A DNA stretch of 37,884 nt from CAZDXB01 sp964509335 (lineage in GTDB: Bacteria > Bacteroidota > Ignavibacteria > Kapaibacteriales > UBA2268): positions 1 to 37,884 of the forward strand of contig CAZDXB010000026.1 in NCBI GenBank assembly GCA_964509335.1. The letters run 5' to 3'. Shown in pieces: positions 1 to 7,927 of this stretch. The position numbers and the translations under genes are program-made. The notes under the pieces were generated by a model that saw only the letters and a list, made by a program, of their open reading frames with translations, made no database searches and was not told where the DNA came from. Numbering within the stretch: position 1 is the stretch's first letter; every line of letters begins with the position of its first letter.

Positions 1-75
1 AAGCGAGCCTTGCGGCTATCTTGAGCTTTTAACCACAGGTAAAAACCGCTTCTGCCGGGATCGCAAGCTTCTATC

Positions 76-3000
76 TTATCTAGTAATAGCAAACTTTTTA
101 ATTATATCGTAGTCGGCGCTTACGATTCTCATTATATACGTTCCGTTTGAATATGTGGTAACATCGACGCTCTTTTGGAAACTCGGTTCGAGAACTATTT
201 CCTCTTCCGATATTAGAGCGCCCGATAAATCGTAAATCTCCATTGTAGCGGCGCCTTCGAGATAGTCTATACTTATATTAACCATCTCTCGCGCGGGATT
301 CGGGTAAACTCTCGCTAAGTTTTCGTATCCAGGGTCTTTTATGTATAATACGCCGCCCAAATCGAAAGCGTAGATGACGCCCGCGCCAAAGTCGGGATTG
401 AACGATTTAAGCAAGTTTTCCTCGTTATCGTAGATTCGCAAATAGCCGGAGCCTTGATTGGGATACGCCCAATAGGATAGTCCTGTTTGTCGCATGGAGA
501 AAAACTCCAGAGTGTAACAACCGTCTGGCAGAGCTATTTCGTCTTTGTATAGCGTGTTCGCGTCGAGATTTGATTTTGAGAAGACGACGTTTCCGTCCAA
601 ATCTTTAATTTCGTATGTATAATACTGCGGCTCGTTGTTTGTTTTATACCAAATTACCATGCTTCCGTCGTATAAATCGGGCTCCGTGAACTCGGTTTGG
701 TATGCGTCGTTTGCTTCATACTCGTCCTCTTCGCCGTTCGGCTCGGAAATAGTTACGCTGAAAAGATGATTGTCGTCGCCCAACCAGAACTCCGAGCTTT
801 CTATTGGCAGTTCGATTGTGTCTTTGCTCATCGACGGCAGATTTCCCGTCCAATGATATACTTTCTCTTCGCCGCCGGAAACGGAATAGGCGAATTTCAG
901 AGACGTTAACGGTTCCGCGCCGTTGTTCCTAATTACTACGTTTGGCGGGGCGCAAATCGGATTTAATCTTGAGTAATACGGAATTTTGTTGGGCGTTATC
1001 ACTTCGTAAACTTCCGCGTCGAGGCTGTGATTCGGCTCGGAAAATTCGAACAGGTGCATCGCTATGTGATAGCTGCCGTTACCCATACCTTGATTGTCGT
1101 CCGGAACGGGCGTTATGCCGTAATCTATTTCTATTGAATTATCTTCGATATAATCGCTTAGCTCGAAATCATAATTGTAAACTATGTCGCCCGGGCACCA
1201 GCCCTCTCTTTGACCGGGCCAAGTGCCTCCTTGCGGGAAGACAGGATTAAGTCCGCATTCGTAAAATCGCCAGATATGCCAACTGCTAATTTCCTCGCCG
1301 TTGGCGTATATATAGTGCGTATTGTCTTTCCATTCGCAGCAGTGCGGATAATCGCCGTCGTCGCTGTGATGTCCGTGACCTGTTAGTCTAGCTCGCAAAG
1401 TTAGCGTTTCCGTTTCGGGCAATAAATCTACTTCGACGGCGGATAATTGTGAATTGTCGTCGAGATGTTTGTATCTATAAGAGCTTCTCGGTCCCCAAGG
1501 ACGATTTATTCTTAAAACGTCTCTCGGCGGCGTTCCCTCGATAAAAGCGAATTTTAAGTCGATAAGCTCTTGCTGGTTGTGCGCCGATAAATCGACTTCG
1601 CCTTTTAATAAAGGAGCGTATTCGGTTACGTCGTATATCCAAGTGAATCCGTCCTGTCCTAAGCTCAATCCTTTGCCGTAAGGAGTTATGTAGCGAGCTA
1701 TTTCGTATTGGTCGGTAATTTCGTAAGGGTCGGAGTAGTATTTAATAGTGTCTTGGGATAAGGAGTCAGTCGTTTCAAATGTTGTCGAATCTATCGGCGA
1801 GCCGTTTTGGTCGTATGTATAGTAAGTTCCCGGCTCCCAGCAATGTTTTATGTCTGAGATTTCGGTTTCTTTATCGTTCAATTCGTAAGTAACAAGCGAC
1901 ATCGGCGAATGAAATATCTTGGTTGTATCGAAATATTCGTTTTGAGTAGTTTCATATTCGCCCTCGCATAAAACAAATTGAGGCGTTCGAGCGAGTTTTC
2001 TTTGATTTTTGAATAAGTCTTCCACGCGGAATTCCCTTTTAATAGGCGCGCCGATAAGAACGGAATTATAATCGTTACCAGATTCGTCGATTAATTCGTT
2101 ATTATTAATCTCGTCCATTGTATAATAAACTACGAGGGCGCCGCTGTTCGGATGATTTTCGTCTATGGTTTTATTTGCCCACTCGTTTAATGTTTCCCGC
2201 TCGACGACGTCTTTCCAAATTCGGAATTCGTCTATGTCGCATTTGACATTCCCGTTTTCTCGGTTTAGTTTCAATATTTGCTCGACGTCCGGTATCGCTT
2301 CCGGGAATTTGCCTCTTATGTATCCGGTTACGGGGGAGCCGTTAATGTAGAAATTAATTCTGCCGTCGTATTGGCTTTTCGTTCCGTCGTAAGCGAGCGC
2401 GAAATGAATCCAATTGGAGTTTACGTCCACGTTTCCGCCGACCATAATGCCGTATCCCGCGCTGTCGCTGAATCTCCAGTAATATCTTCGCGGTTGATTG
2501 TATTCGGAAACAGTTCTGAAATCCAATACATTGTTCAGACTGAAAATGTAGCCGCCGCCTCTCCATTGGTGAATCCTAAGCCGCATTTCCACTGTGAATT
2601 TCCGAGCGCCTCTTAATTCGGATATGTCGTCGCTTAGCGTATAATCGTATCCGCCGTCAAATTCTAAATAGCCGTCGCTGTTTTCCGTTATTAGGCAGTT
2701 TTCAAAATCGTACGCGGCGAGAGAGAATTTGTCGCCGCCTTCGATTGAGTCGTAGCTGAATTGGAGAACCGCTCCTTGCAACATATTAGGCGTAAAGGTT
2801 TCGTTGAAATTTATATAACTCCAGCCTTGATTCTCGAAGGTTATGTCGCCTTCGTACAGCGTAACGAAGTCGCCCGTTTCAAATTCGTCGAGGTTCTTTT
2901 CAGAGGATAACAGAGCTTTCAACTTGAAATTTTTGAGCGTAACGCCGGGAGTTAAAATGTTTAGCTTCATTCTGGAGAAAGTTTTACCCGTCATCTCTTT

Positions 3001-3522
3001 ATCTTTAAGTAAGTCTCTCGTTAGAAGAACTTGAAATTTGGTCGGGGCGGCGTTGAAGCTCATAGTCGAAGAGCCGCTCTTTATTTCATATTCCGTCTCG
3101 GAGATTACCGAATCGACGAGCGTTTCGGTATATTTATTTATGTATTGGTCGTAAGTTCTTTGGTCCGTGTAGCATAGCTTTTCGGGGATTCCGCGTCCCC
3201 AGTTGTATTTCGCAGTTTCGATGAGATTTGAATCCATTACGCCGATGTGTTTATGGATTCTGCAGTAAGCCGAATAGTCCCATTCGCCGCAATCGAATAT
3301 ATCTCTTGCGGTTTGTCTGTCGCATTTCAGAGTGTAATACATCAGTATTTTCCGGTACTTTTGCGGATTGTCGGGGAATATATACGCGCCTCTTCTTTTC
3401 GTTATGTCGTCGAAAGTTAAAGTTTGCACCCAAACTGTGTCTTGTGAAAAAGAATCTTGTAAGGAGAATAAGAAAGCGAAGAGCGTCAAACCTATCAATT
3501 TGTAATAACTTATTTTCTTCAT
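76..3522 (-). CDS. PNGase F-like amidase with inserted LamG domain, T9SS cargo
   Basis: Exported 1148-aa protein. Residues 1-26 form a signal peptide (hydrophobic core, then SFSQ). PNGase F removes N-glycans by cleaving the glycan-asparagine bond, and its landmarks are visible. CGEW-D at 78-82 matches the loop carrying catalytic Asp60 of PNGase F (here D82). A GHGH..CCEW..TH block at 715-736 puts E730 where PNGase F has Glu206. ECGLNP (755-760) and GWCPGD (774-779) match its later disulfide cysteines. A concanavalin-like LamG domain (about 285-480) separates the two parts. The stretch IEGTPPRD (661-668) aligns poorly around Glu118 of PNGase F, so that residue is uncertain. A CARDB-like segment (about 835-965), a beta-sandwich and a type A sorting domain (YPNPA near 1075 to the end) follow, implying T9SS export to the cell surface. 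Function as a deglycosylase is inferred from motifs; substrate unknown. Confidence 0.85.
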   Translation of the reverse strand: MKKISYYKLIGLTLFAFLFSLQDSFSQDTVWVQTLTFDDITKRRGAYIFPDNPQKYRKILMYYTLKCDRQTARDIFDCGEWDYSAYCRIHKHIGVMDSNLIETAKYNWGRGIPEKLCYTDQRTYDQYINKYTETLVDSVISETEYEIKSGSSTMSFNAAPTKFQVLLTRDLLKDKEMTGKTFSRMKLNILTPGVTLKNFKLKALLSSEKNLDEFETGDFVTLYEGDITFENQGWSYINFNETFTPNMLQGAVLQFSYDSIEGGDKFSLAAYDFENCLITENSDGYLEFDGGYDYTLSDDISELRGARKFTVEMRLRIHQWRGGGYIFSLNNVLDFRTVSEYNQPRRYYWRFSDSAGYGIMVGGNVDVNSNWIHFALAYDGTKSQYDGRINFYINGSPVTGYIRGKFPEAIPDVEQILKLNRENGNVKCDIDEFRIWKDVVERETLNEWANKTIDENHPNSGALVVYYTMDEINNNELIDESGNDYNSVLIGAPIKREFRVEDLFKNQRKLARTPQFVLCEGEYETTQNEYFDTTKIFHSPMSLVTYELNDKETEISDIKHCWEPGTYYTYDQNGSPIDSTTFETTDSLSQDTIKYYSDPYEITDQYEIARYITPYGKGLSLGQDGFTWIYDVTEYAPLLKGEVDLSAHNQQELIDLKFAFIEGTPPRDVLRINRPWGPRSSYRYKHLDDNSQLSAVEVDLLPETETLTLRARLTGHGHHSDDGDYPHCCEWKDNTHYIYANGEEISSWHIWRFYECGLNPVFPQGGTWPGQREGWCPGDIVYNYDFELSDYIEDNSIEIDYGITPVPDDNQGMGNGSYHIAMHLFEFSEPNHSLDAEVYEVITPNKIPYYSRLNPICAPPNVVIRNNGAEPLTSLKFAYSVSGGEEKVYHWTGNLPSMSKDTIELPIESSEFWLGDDNHLFSVTISEPNGEEDEYEANDAYQTEFTEPDLYDGSMVIWYKTNNEPQYYTYEIKDLDGNVVFSKSNLDANTLYKDEIALPDGCYTLEFFSMRQTGLSYWAYPNQGSGYLRIYDNEENLLKSFNPDFGAGVIYAFDLGGVLYIKDPGYENLARVYPNPAREMVNISIDYLEGAATMEIYDLSGALISEEEIVLEPSFQKSVDVTTYSNGTYIMRIVSADYDIIKKFAITR

Positions 3523-3578
3523 CCATAAACCAATACTAAATGAAACTTAACAACAATTTTAAACAGCTCCGACTTCTT

Positions 3579-3612
3579 TTCTCATTCCGAAATATTAATT
3601 CTAGAATGAGAA
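3579..3612. repeat. Degenerate 30-bp palindrome downstream of pfkA
   Basis: Arms TTCTCATTC and GAATGAGAA pair perfectly over 9 bp. The CTCATTC...GAATGAG spacing (30 bp outer length) equals that of the intact type A palindromes elsewhere in the window, but the centre has drifted. It lies just past the pfkA stop and could also act as a terminator hairpin, although no T-run follows. Confidence 0.5.
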
Positions 3613-3640
3613 TAAAGACGCCCGCGTCCTCGTATCAACG

Positions 3641-4645
3641 CTACAACAGAGAATTTGAAAACTCTATTATTTCGTCGTTCACGTCCATAATCGTGGCGGA
3701 CGGGTCGTTTGCCTCTTCGAGCGATAGTTTAGACGGTTTTTGTCCGACGTTGTAGGCGGCGTAAAAACCGCTGTCGCATTTGGCGAAAGCGTCTTTTACC
3801 ATACAATGAGCCAACCAACTCCCCAAAAGTATATCCTTAACGACCGCTTTGCCGCCTCTTTGAAAATATCCCATATCTACGGTTCTAACTTCGTGTTTTA
3901 TGTTGCGGCGTTCGAAAATATCTTCTAGAATTTTTTTAACGTCTTTTATTCCTTTATCATATCCCTCGGCAATGATAATTCTCGTGTCTCTATCGCGCTC
4001 GTCTATCATAGTCGCCATTTTTTCGTAATCTACTTCTTCGCCCGGACGTATTACGTATTCGGCGCCGGAAGCGATTCCGGCAAAAAACGCTAAATACCCA
4101 GAACTTCTGCCCATACAATCGACCAGATAAACCCTGCGGTGAGCGCTCGCTGTATCTCGTATCCACTCGAGCATCTCCAAGCTCTTATCGACGGCGCTGT
4201 AAAATCCCACCGAATAGCCGTATTTATTGCAAACGTCGTTGTCTATAGAACCCGGAGCTACTTGAATCCTCGTTCGCAATCCTTTCTCCCTGCAGATGTT
4301 ATTAATAACTCCGCACGCCGCTAAGCTGCCGTTGCCGCCTATAACGAAAAGATAGTCGATAAAATTATCGTGCAGATTCAACGCCACCGACTCTTGTATC
4401 TCGGGGTCTTCTTTTAATTCGGGCGCGCGAAGCGTTCCCAAAACAGTTCCGCCTTGTAACGCTATGCCGGCTGTATCTCTTTTCGATAGTTTTTTGAAAT
4501 TATTCTCTATTACGCCGCGCCAGCCGTCTATTACGCCCCATACGGACGTCGCCGGTTTGTAATTCATAGCGTTTCTAACCACGGACCTCGTGAAAGCGTT
4601 CATTCCGGGCGAGTCCCCGCCCCCTGTTAATATAGCAAATTTCAT
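3641..4645 (-). CDS. pfkA: 6-phosphofructokinase
   Basis: Cytoplasmic glycolytic kinase of the PfkA superfamily, converting fructose-6-phosphate to fructose-1,6-bisphosphate. Length (334 aa) is close to the bacterial enzyme (about 320). Visible motifs are the N-terminal phosphate loop GGGDSPGMN (8-16), GGNGS (103-107), PGSIDNDV (131-138, D135 being the catalytic Asp127 equivalent), the MGR substrate loop, IAEG and QRGG. Glycine in PGSIDND (rather than lysine as in PKTIDND) fits the ATP-dependent subtype. Odd point: GGNGS has Asn105 where E. coli PfkA has Asp103 (GGDGS), a residue involved in Mg-nucleotide binding. Start chosen at the ATG with a weak GGAAG upstream. It is divergent from the protease gene at 4795 and not obviously in an operon. 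Confidence 0.9.
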   Translation of the reverse strand: MKFAILTGGGDSPGMNAFTRSVVRNAMNYKPATSVWGVIDGWRGVIENNFKKLSKRDTAGIALQGGTVLGTLRAPELKEDPEIQESVALNLHDNFIDYLFVIGGNGSLAACGVINNICREKGLRTRIQVAPGSIDNDVCNKYGYSVGFYSAVDKSLEMLEWIRDTASAHRRVYLVDCMGRSSGYLAFFAGIASGAEYVIRPGEEVDYEKMATMIDERDRDTRIIIAEGYDKGIKDVKKILEDIFERRNIKHEVRTVDMGYFQRGGKAVVKDILLGSWLAHCMVKDAFAKCDSGFYAAYNVGQKPSKLSLEEANDPSATIMDVNDEIIEFSNSLL

Positions 4646-4794
4646 CTTCCAAACCTTATTTATTCAACAAATTACTGTTCTTTTCAATTGCAACGCCGTC
4701 AAAATCTAATATAAAAAATAAATATAAATTTCTTTCTAACGTTATTTATATTAATTAATTTTAAAAATACTATATAAACGACAAAGAACAATAA

Positions 4795-7695
4795 ATGGAA
4801 TTAAAATTCAAATACATCGTAACAATAATCGCTCTATCGCTCGGTTCTTTTGTTAGCTCTTATTCCGAAAAGCTTTATCAAGACGGCGAGTTATACGTAA
4901 AATTCGCGGAAAACTCCGATTTATACTCTAATTGGCTGAAGAACGGACGTTCCGGCGAGACACAAAAATTCGGCTACGTTTTGGGGCGCCACAGCGCGAA
5001 AGCCGCGGTTAACGACGGTTTACTCCGAGCGCTAAGCGGGAAAATAACGAAAAGTCCCGCCGCCCTCAGAGAAAGCTCCGACGGAAGAAATACTACCGCC
5101 AATTTAAGAAGAATTTGCCTAATTGAATACGACAATGAGGTACCGCCGGCGGCGGCCGCCGCGAAAATTTCCGGTTTTGAAGGAGTCGAATACGCCGAGC
5201 CTGTCCCAGTTAAAAAATTATTTGCCGTTCCTAACGACACTTTGCTTCACTTTCAATATTATTTGAGCCAGATAAAAGTCTTTTCCGCATGGGATTTAAT
5301 TGAAACGGACAGCTCGATAACAATAGGCGTAGTCGATACGGGGCTTGATTTTGACCACGAAGATTTGAAAGATAAGATTTGGACAAATCCCGGAGAAACT
5401 GGCATTGACGCGGACGGGAAGGATAAAAGCTCGAACGGAAAAGACGACGACGGCAACGGGTATATAGACGATTGGCGCGGCTGGGATTTCGTTAGCTCCA
5501 GCTATCCCGAAGGCGACAACGACCCAAGTCCGGGACACGTTCACGGAACCCACGTTTCGGGTATATGCGCCGCCTCCGCGGACAATGTAAGAGGAATAGC
5601 GGGAGTGTCGCCAGCCGCAAAAATATTGACCGTAAAAGTGGGAGCGGACAACCCTTTCAGCACGAACGTCGAGCATAGCTACGAAGGCGTTCTATACGCC
5701 GCTTTGCTCGGAGCGGACATTATAAATTGTTCTTGGGGCAACAGCAGTCGCTCCGAATCGGAGATGGAAATGCTTGAAGCGGCGACGGAAGCAGGCTCCT
5801 TAATAATAGCGGCGGCTGGAAACGACGGTCAAGAAGTCGCTTTTTTCCCAGCCGCTCACGAAGACGTTTTGTCGGTGTCGGCGGTGAATTTCGACGACGA
5901 AAAAGCCGGTTTCTCCAATTTCGATTACACGGTGGACATAGCCGCTCCCGGAGTTGATATTTTTTCTACTATTCCGGGGAACGGTTACGATTACTTGAGC
6001 GGAACGTCGATGGCGGCGCCGGTTGTTGCCGGAACGGCGGCTCTCGTAAGACAGAAGTTTCCCGACTACTCGCCCTTGCAGACTAGAGAATGGGTGAAGG
6101 CTTCTTCGGATAATATCGATTCCGCTAATCCATATTTACTCGGCAAAATGGGAAAAGGACGCGTTAACGTCTATAAAGCGCTCAAAGATACGACTTATAA
6201 ATCGATTGTTCTGCTTGATTATAATGTTTCCGGCGAAAACGACGACGGAATTTTAGACGCCGAAGAGAAAATTACTTTAAGCATAAACGTTGTTAACGCG
6301 TTAGCCGAAGTATCCGACGCGAGGGCGGAGATTACGGTTTATGCCAAAGGGGAAACCGAATACATCAACAGAGAAGTCGAAATAGGACCTATGACAACGT
6401 TGCAAACCGCCCGCGACGTTTCGCCTCTGAGCTTTATCATACCCGAAAACATACCTACCGATTACAAATTGCCCATTGAAATTTTATTTTTCGACGGCGA
6501 GGAATACTTAGGCGGAGACTTTATTACGCTTATCTGCCGTCCAAGCTACCGAACGATGAACGCCAATAATATTACAGTTACTTTCAACGCCAGAGGCAAT
6601 ATAGCTTTTAACGATTATCCGACCAATTTTCAGGGCGAGGGATTTAAATATAAGGACGGCATAAACTTGCTTTACGAAGGCTCTTTGATGATAGGCGCGC
6701 CGCCCGGGAAGGTGTCGAACGTCGCCCGCGGCTCGAATCAAATGACACAAGACCGTTCGTTTTATTCAAATAATTCGTTCAGGATAAAAAATCCGGGAGA
6801 CATAGCTCAAGAAGAAGGAAGCGTAACGTTTTATTCGGACTCAAGCGACGTAACCATATCAACGGAGGTGAAACATAAAGCATATCAATTTACCGGAGCC
6901 GATAATGAAGATTTTGTCATTTCCGTTTACGACATATTTAATACGTCTTCGACCGATTACGATTCGCTATTCGTCGGAATATACTTCGATTGGGATATAG
7001 GAGCGGGCGGGCAGCCAAACATAGGGAAATTCGACGACCAATACGGATTCGGATACGTAAAGAATATAGCGGTTCCGGAGTATCGCTTAGCGGGAGCGGC
7101 GATGCTTTCGAGCCATAAACTGAACTTTTTCGCTATAGACAACGGCGGAACTACAAAACAAAATCCCGGCGTTTGGGACGGTTACACCAGAATGGAAAAA
7201 TGGCTTACTTTGTCCAGCGGCATATACAGAAAAGAATCGAACGTAACGGACGCTTCTATAGTAATATCCGCCGGACCGATTAAATTAAACGCCGGAGATT
7301 CCGCGAGAGTCGCTTTTTCATTGTTTGCCGGAGCGGACTTGGAAGAGTTGCGCGAACATTTCGGCAACTCCAGCGAAACCGCTTTAGAATACGACATTGC
7401 AAACGGAAAATTCAATCCTCTGCCGATTGAAGATTCCATAGTAACAATTTATCCGAATCCAAATTACGAAGAAAAAGTAACTGTGGAATACATTCTCTCA
7501 AATCCTTCGTATATTTCTATCGACATATTTAACGCGTTAGGGCGGAAAACCGCTTCGCCGATAACTGAAAGATACGTTACCGCCGGGGTAAACGAAGACT
7601 CTTTTGAATTGTCTCGATTAGCTCAAGGCAGATATTACATAAGAATTTCGACGAACAGAGGCATACTCGTCGAGCCGTTCGAGGTAGTGAAGTGA
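4795..7695 (+). CDS. Subtilisin-like serine protease (S8), T9SS cargo
   Basis: Exported 966-aa subtilase. Residues 1-22 are a signal peptide and about 27-140 look like an inhibitory prodomain. The triad is intact: D181 (VVDTGLDFDH), H250 (HVHGTHVSG) and S405 (GTSMAAP), with oxyanion Asn343 (AAAGNDG). An Asp/Gly-rich insert at about 205-226 (DADG...DDDGNGYIDD) resembles a calcium-binding loop between Asp and His. The region 450-860 is beta-rich with no domain I can name. The C-terminus (IYPNPN near 878, RYYIRIS near 952) is a type A sorting domain, so T9SS secretion or surface anchoring is expected. The start ATG lies in a very AT-rich leader without a Shine-Dalgarno sequence; a TATATAA-like box sits about 20 bp upstream. 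A secreted or surface endopeptidase is the likely role. Confidence 0.93.
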   Translation: MELKFKYIVTIIALSLGSFVSSYSEKLYQDGELYVKFAENSDLYSNWLKNGRSGETQKFGYVLGRHSAKAAVNDGLLRALSGKITKSPAALRESSDGRNTTANLRRICLIEYDNEVPPAAAAAKISGFEGVEYAEPVPVKKLFAVPNDTLLHFQYYLSQIKVFSAWDLIETDSSITIGVVDTGLDFDHEDLKDKIWTNPGETGIDADGKDKSSNGKDDDGNGYIDDWRGWDFVSSSYPEGDNDPSPGHVHGTHVSGICAASADNVRGIAGVSPAAKILTVKVGADNPFSTNVEHSYEGVLYAALLGADIINCSWGNSSRSESEMEMLEAATEAGSLIIAAAGNDGQEVAFFPAAHEDVLSVSAVNFDDEKAGFSNFDYTVDIAAPGVDIFSTIPGNGYDYLSGTSMAAPVVAGTAALVRQKFPDYSPLQTREWVKASSDNIDSANPYLLGKMGKGRVNVYKALKDTTYKSIVLLDYNVSGENDDGILDAEEKITLSINVVNALAEVSDARAEITVYAKGETEYINREVEIGPMTTLQTARDVSPLSFIIPENIPTDYKLPIEILFFDGEEYLGGDFITLICRPSYRTMNANNITVTFNARGNIAFNDYPTNFQGEGFKYKDGINLLYEGSLMIGAPPGKVSNVARGSNQMTQDRSFYSNNSFRIKNPGDIAQEEGSVTFYSDSSDVTISTEVKHKAYQFTGADNEDFVISVYDIFNTSSTDYDSLFVGIYFDWDIGAGGQPNIGKFDDQYGFGYVKNIAVPEYRLAGAAMLSSHKLNFFAIDNGGTTKQNPGVWDGYTRMEKWLTLSSGIYRKESNVTDASIVISAGPIKLNAGDSARVAFSLFAGADLEELREHFGNSSETALEYDIANGKFNPLPIEDSIVTIYPNPNYEEKVTVEYILSNPSYISIDIFNALGRKTASPITERYVTAGVNEDSFELSRLAQGRYYIRISTNRGILVEPFEVVK

Positions 7696-7721
7696 GTAAA
7701 GATTGAATAATTGTTATTCCG

Positions 7722-7917
7722 GAGGCTGTCTCAAAACTCAATTTTATAAAATTTCGAACCCTTCGGGTAAACCCGAAGGTTGTCATAAATTCACAACTGG
7801 CGCGTGTTTTCAAGGTTAAGTCAACCTCAGGGTTTACCCTGAGGACAGTAAAAACATAGTTATTAGACAGACTTTTTACCTTGAGGGGAAGCAAAATCCT
7901 ACTTTTGAGACAGCCCC
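7722..7917. mobile_element. MITE-like element with 17-bp terminal inverted repeats
   Basis: Ends GAGGCTGTCTCAAAACT (7722-7738) and, in reverse complement, GGGGCTGTCTCAAAAGT (7901-7917) match at 15 of 17 positions. The 196-bp body carries two perfect hairpins: CCTTCGGG-TAAA-CCCGAAGG (7760-7779) and CCTCAGGG-TTTA-CCCTGAGG (7825-7844). The second is similar to the reverse complement of the first, so the element is roughly self-symmetric. It is too short for a transposase, so any movement would need one supplied in trans. GGGGCTGTCTCAAAA-type ends are common in IS1182/IS5-like elements (from memory). No clear target duplication is visible. It sits between two convergent genes and may double as a bidirectional terminator. 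Confidence 0.72.
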
Positions 7918-7927
7918 ATAATACTTT

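Noticed and set aside
1..75. Partial gene or tRNA at the left edge
   Set aside because: No convincing open frame, tRNA fold or terminator could be supported in these 75 bases.
7577..7894. Minus-strand 105-codon open frame across the MITE
   Set aside because: It overlaps the end of the subtilase gene and the element's hairpins, and has no recognisable protein family.
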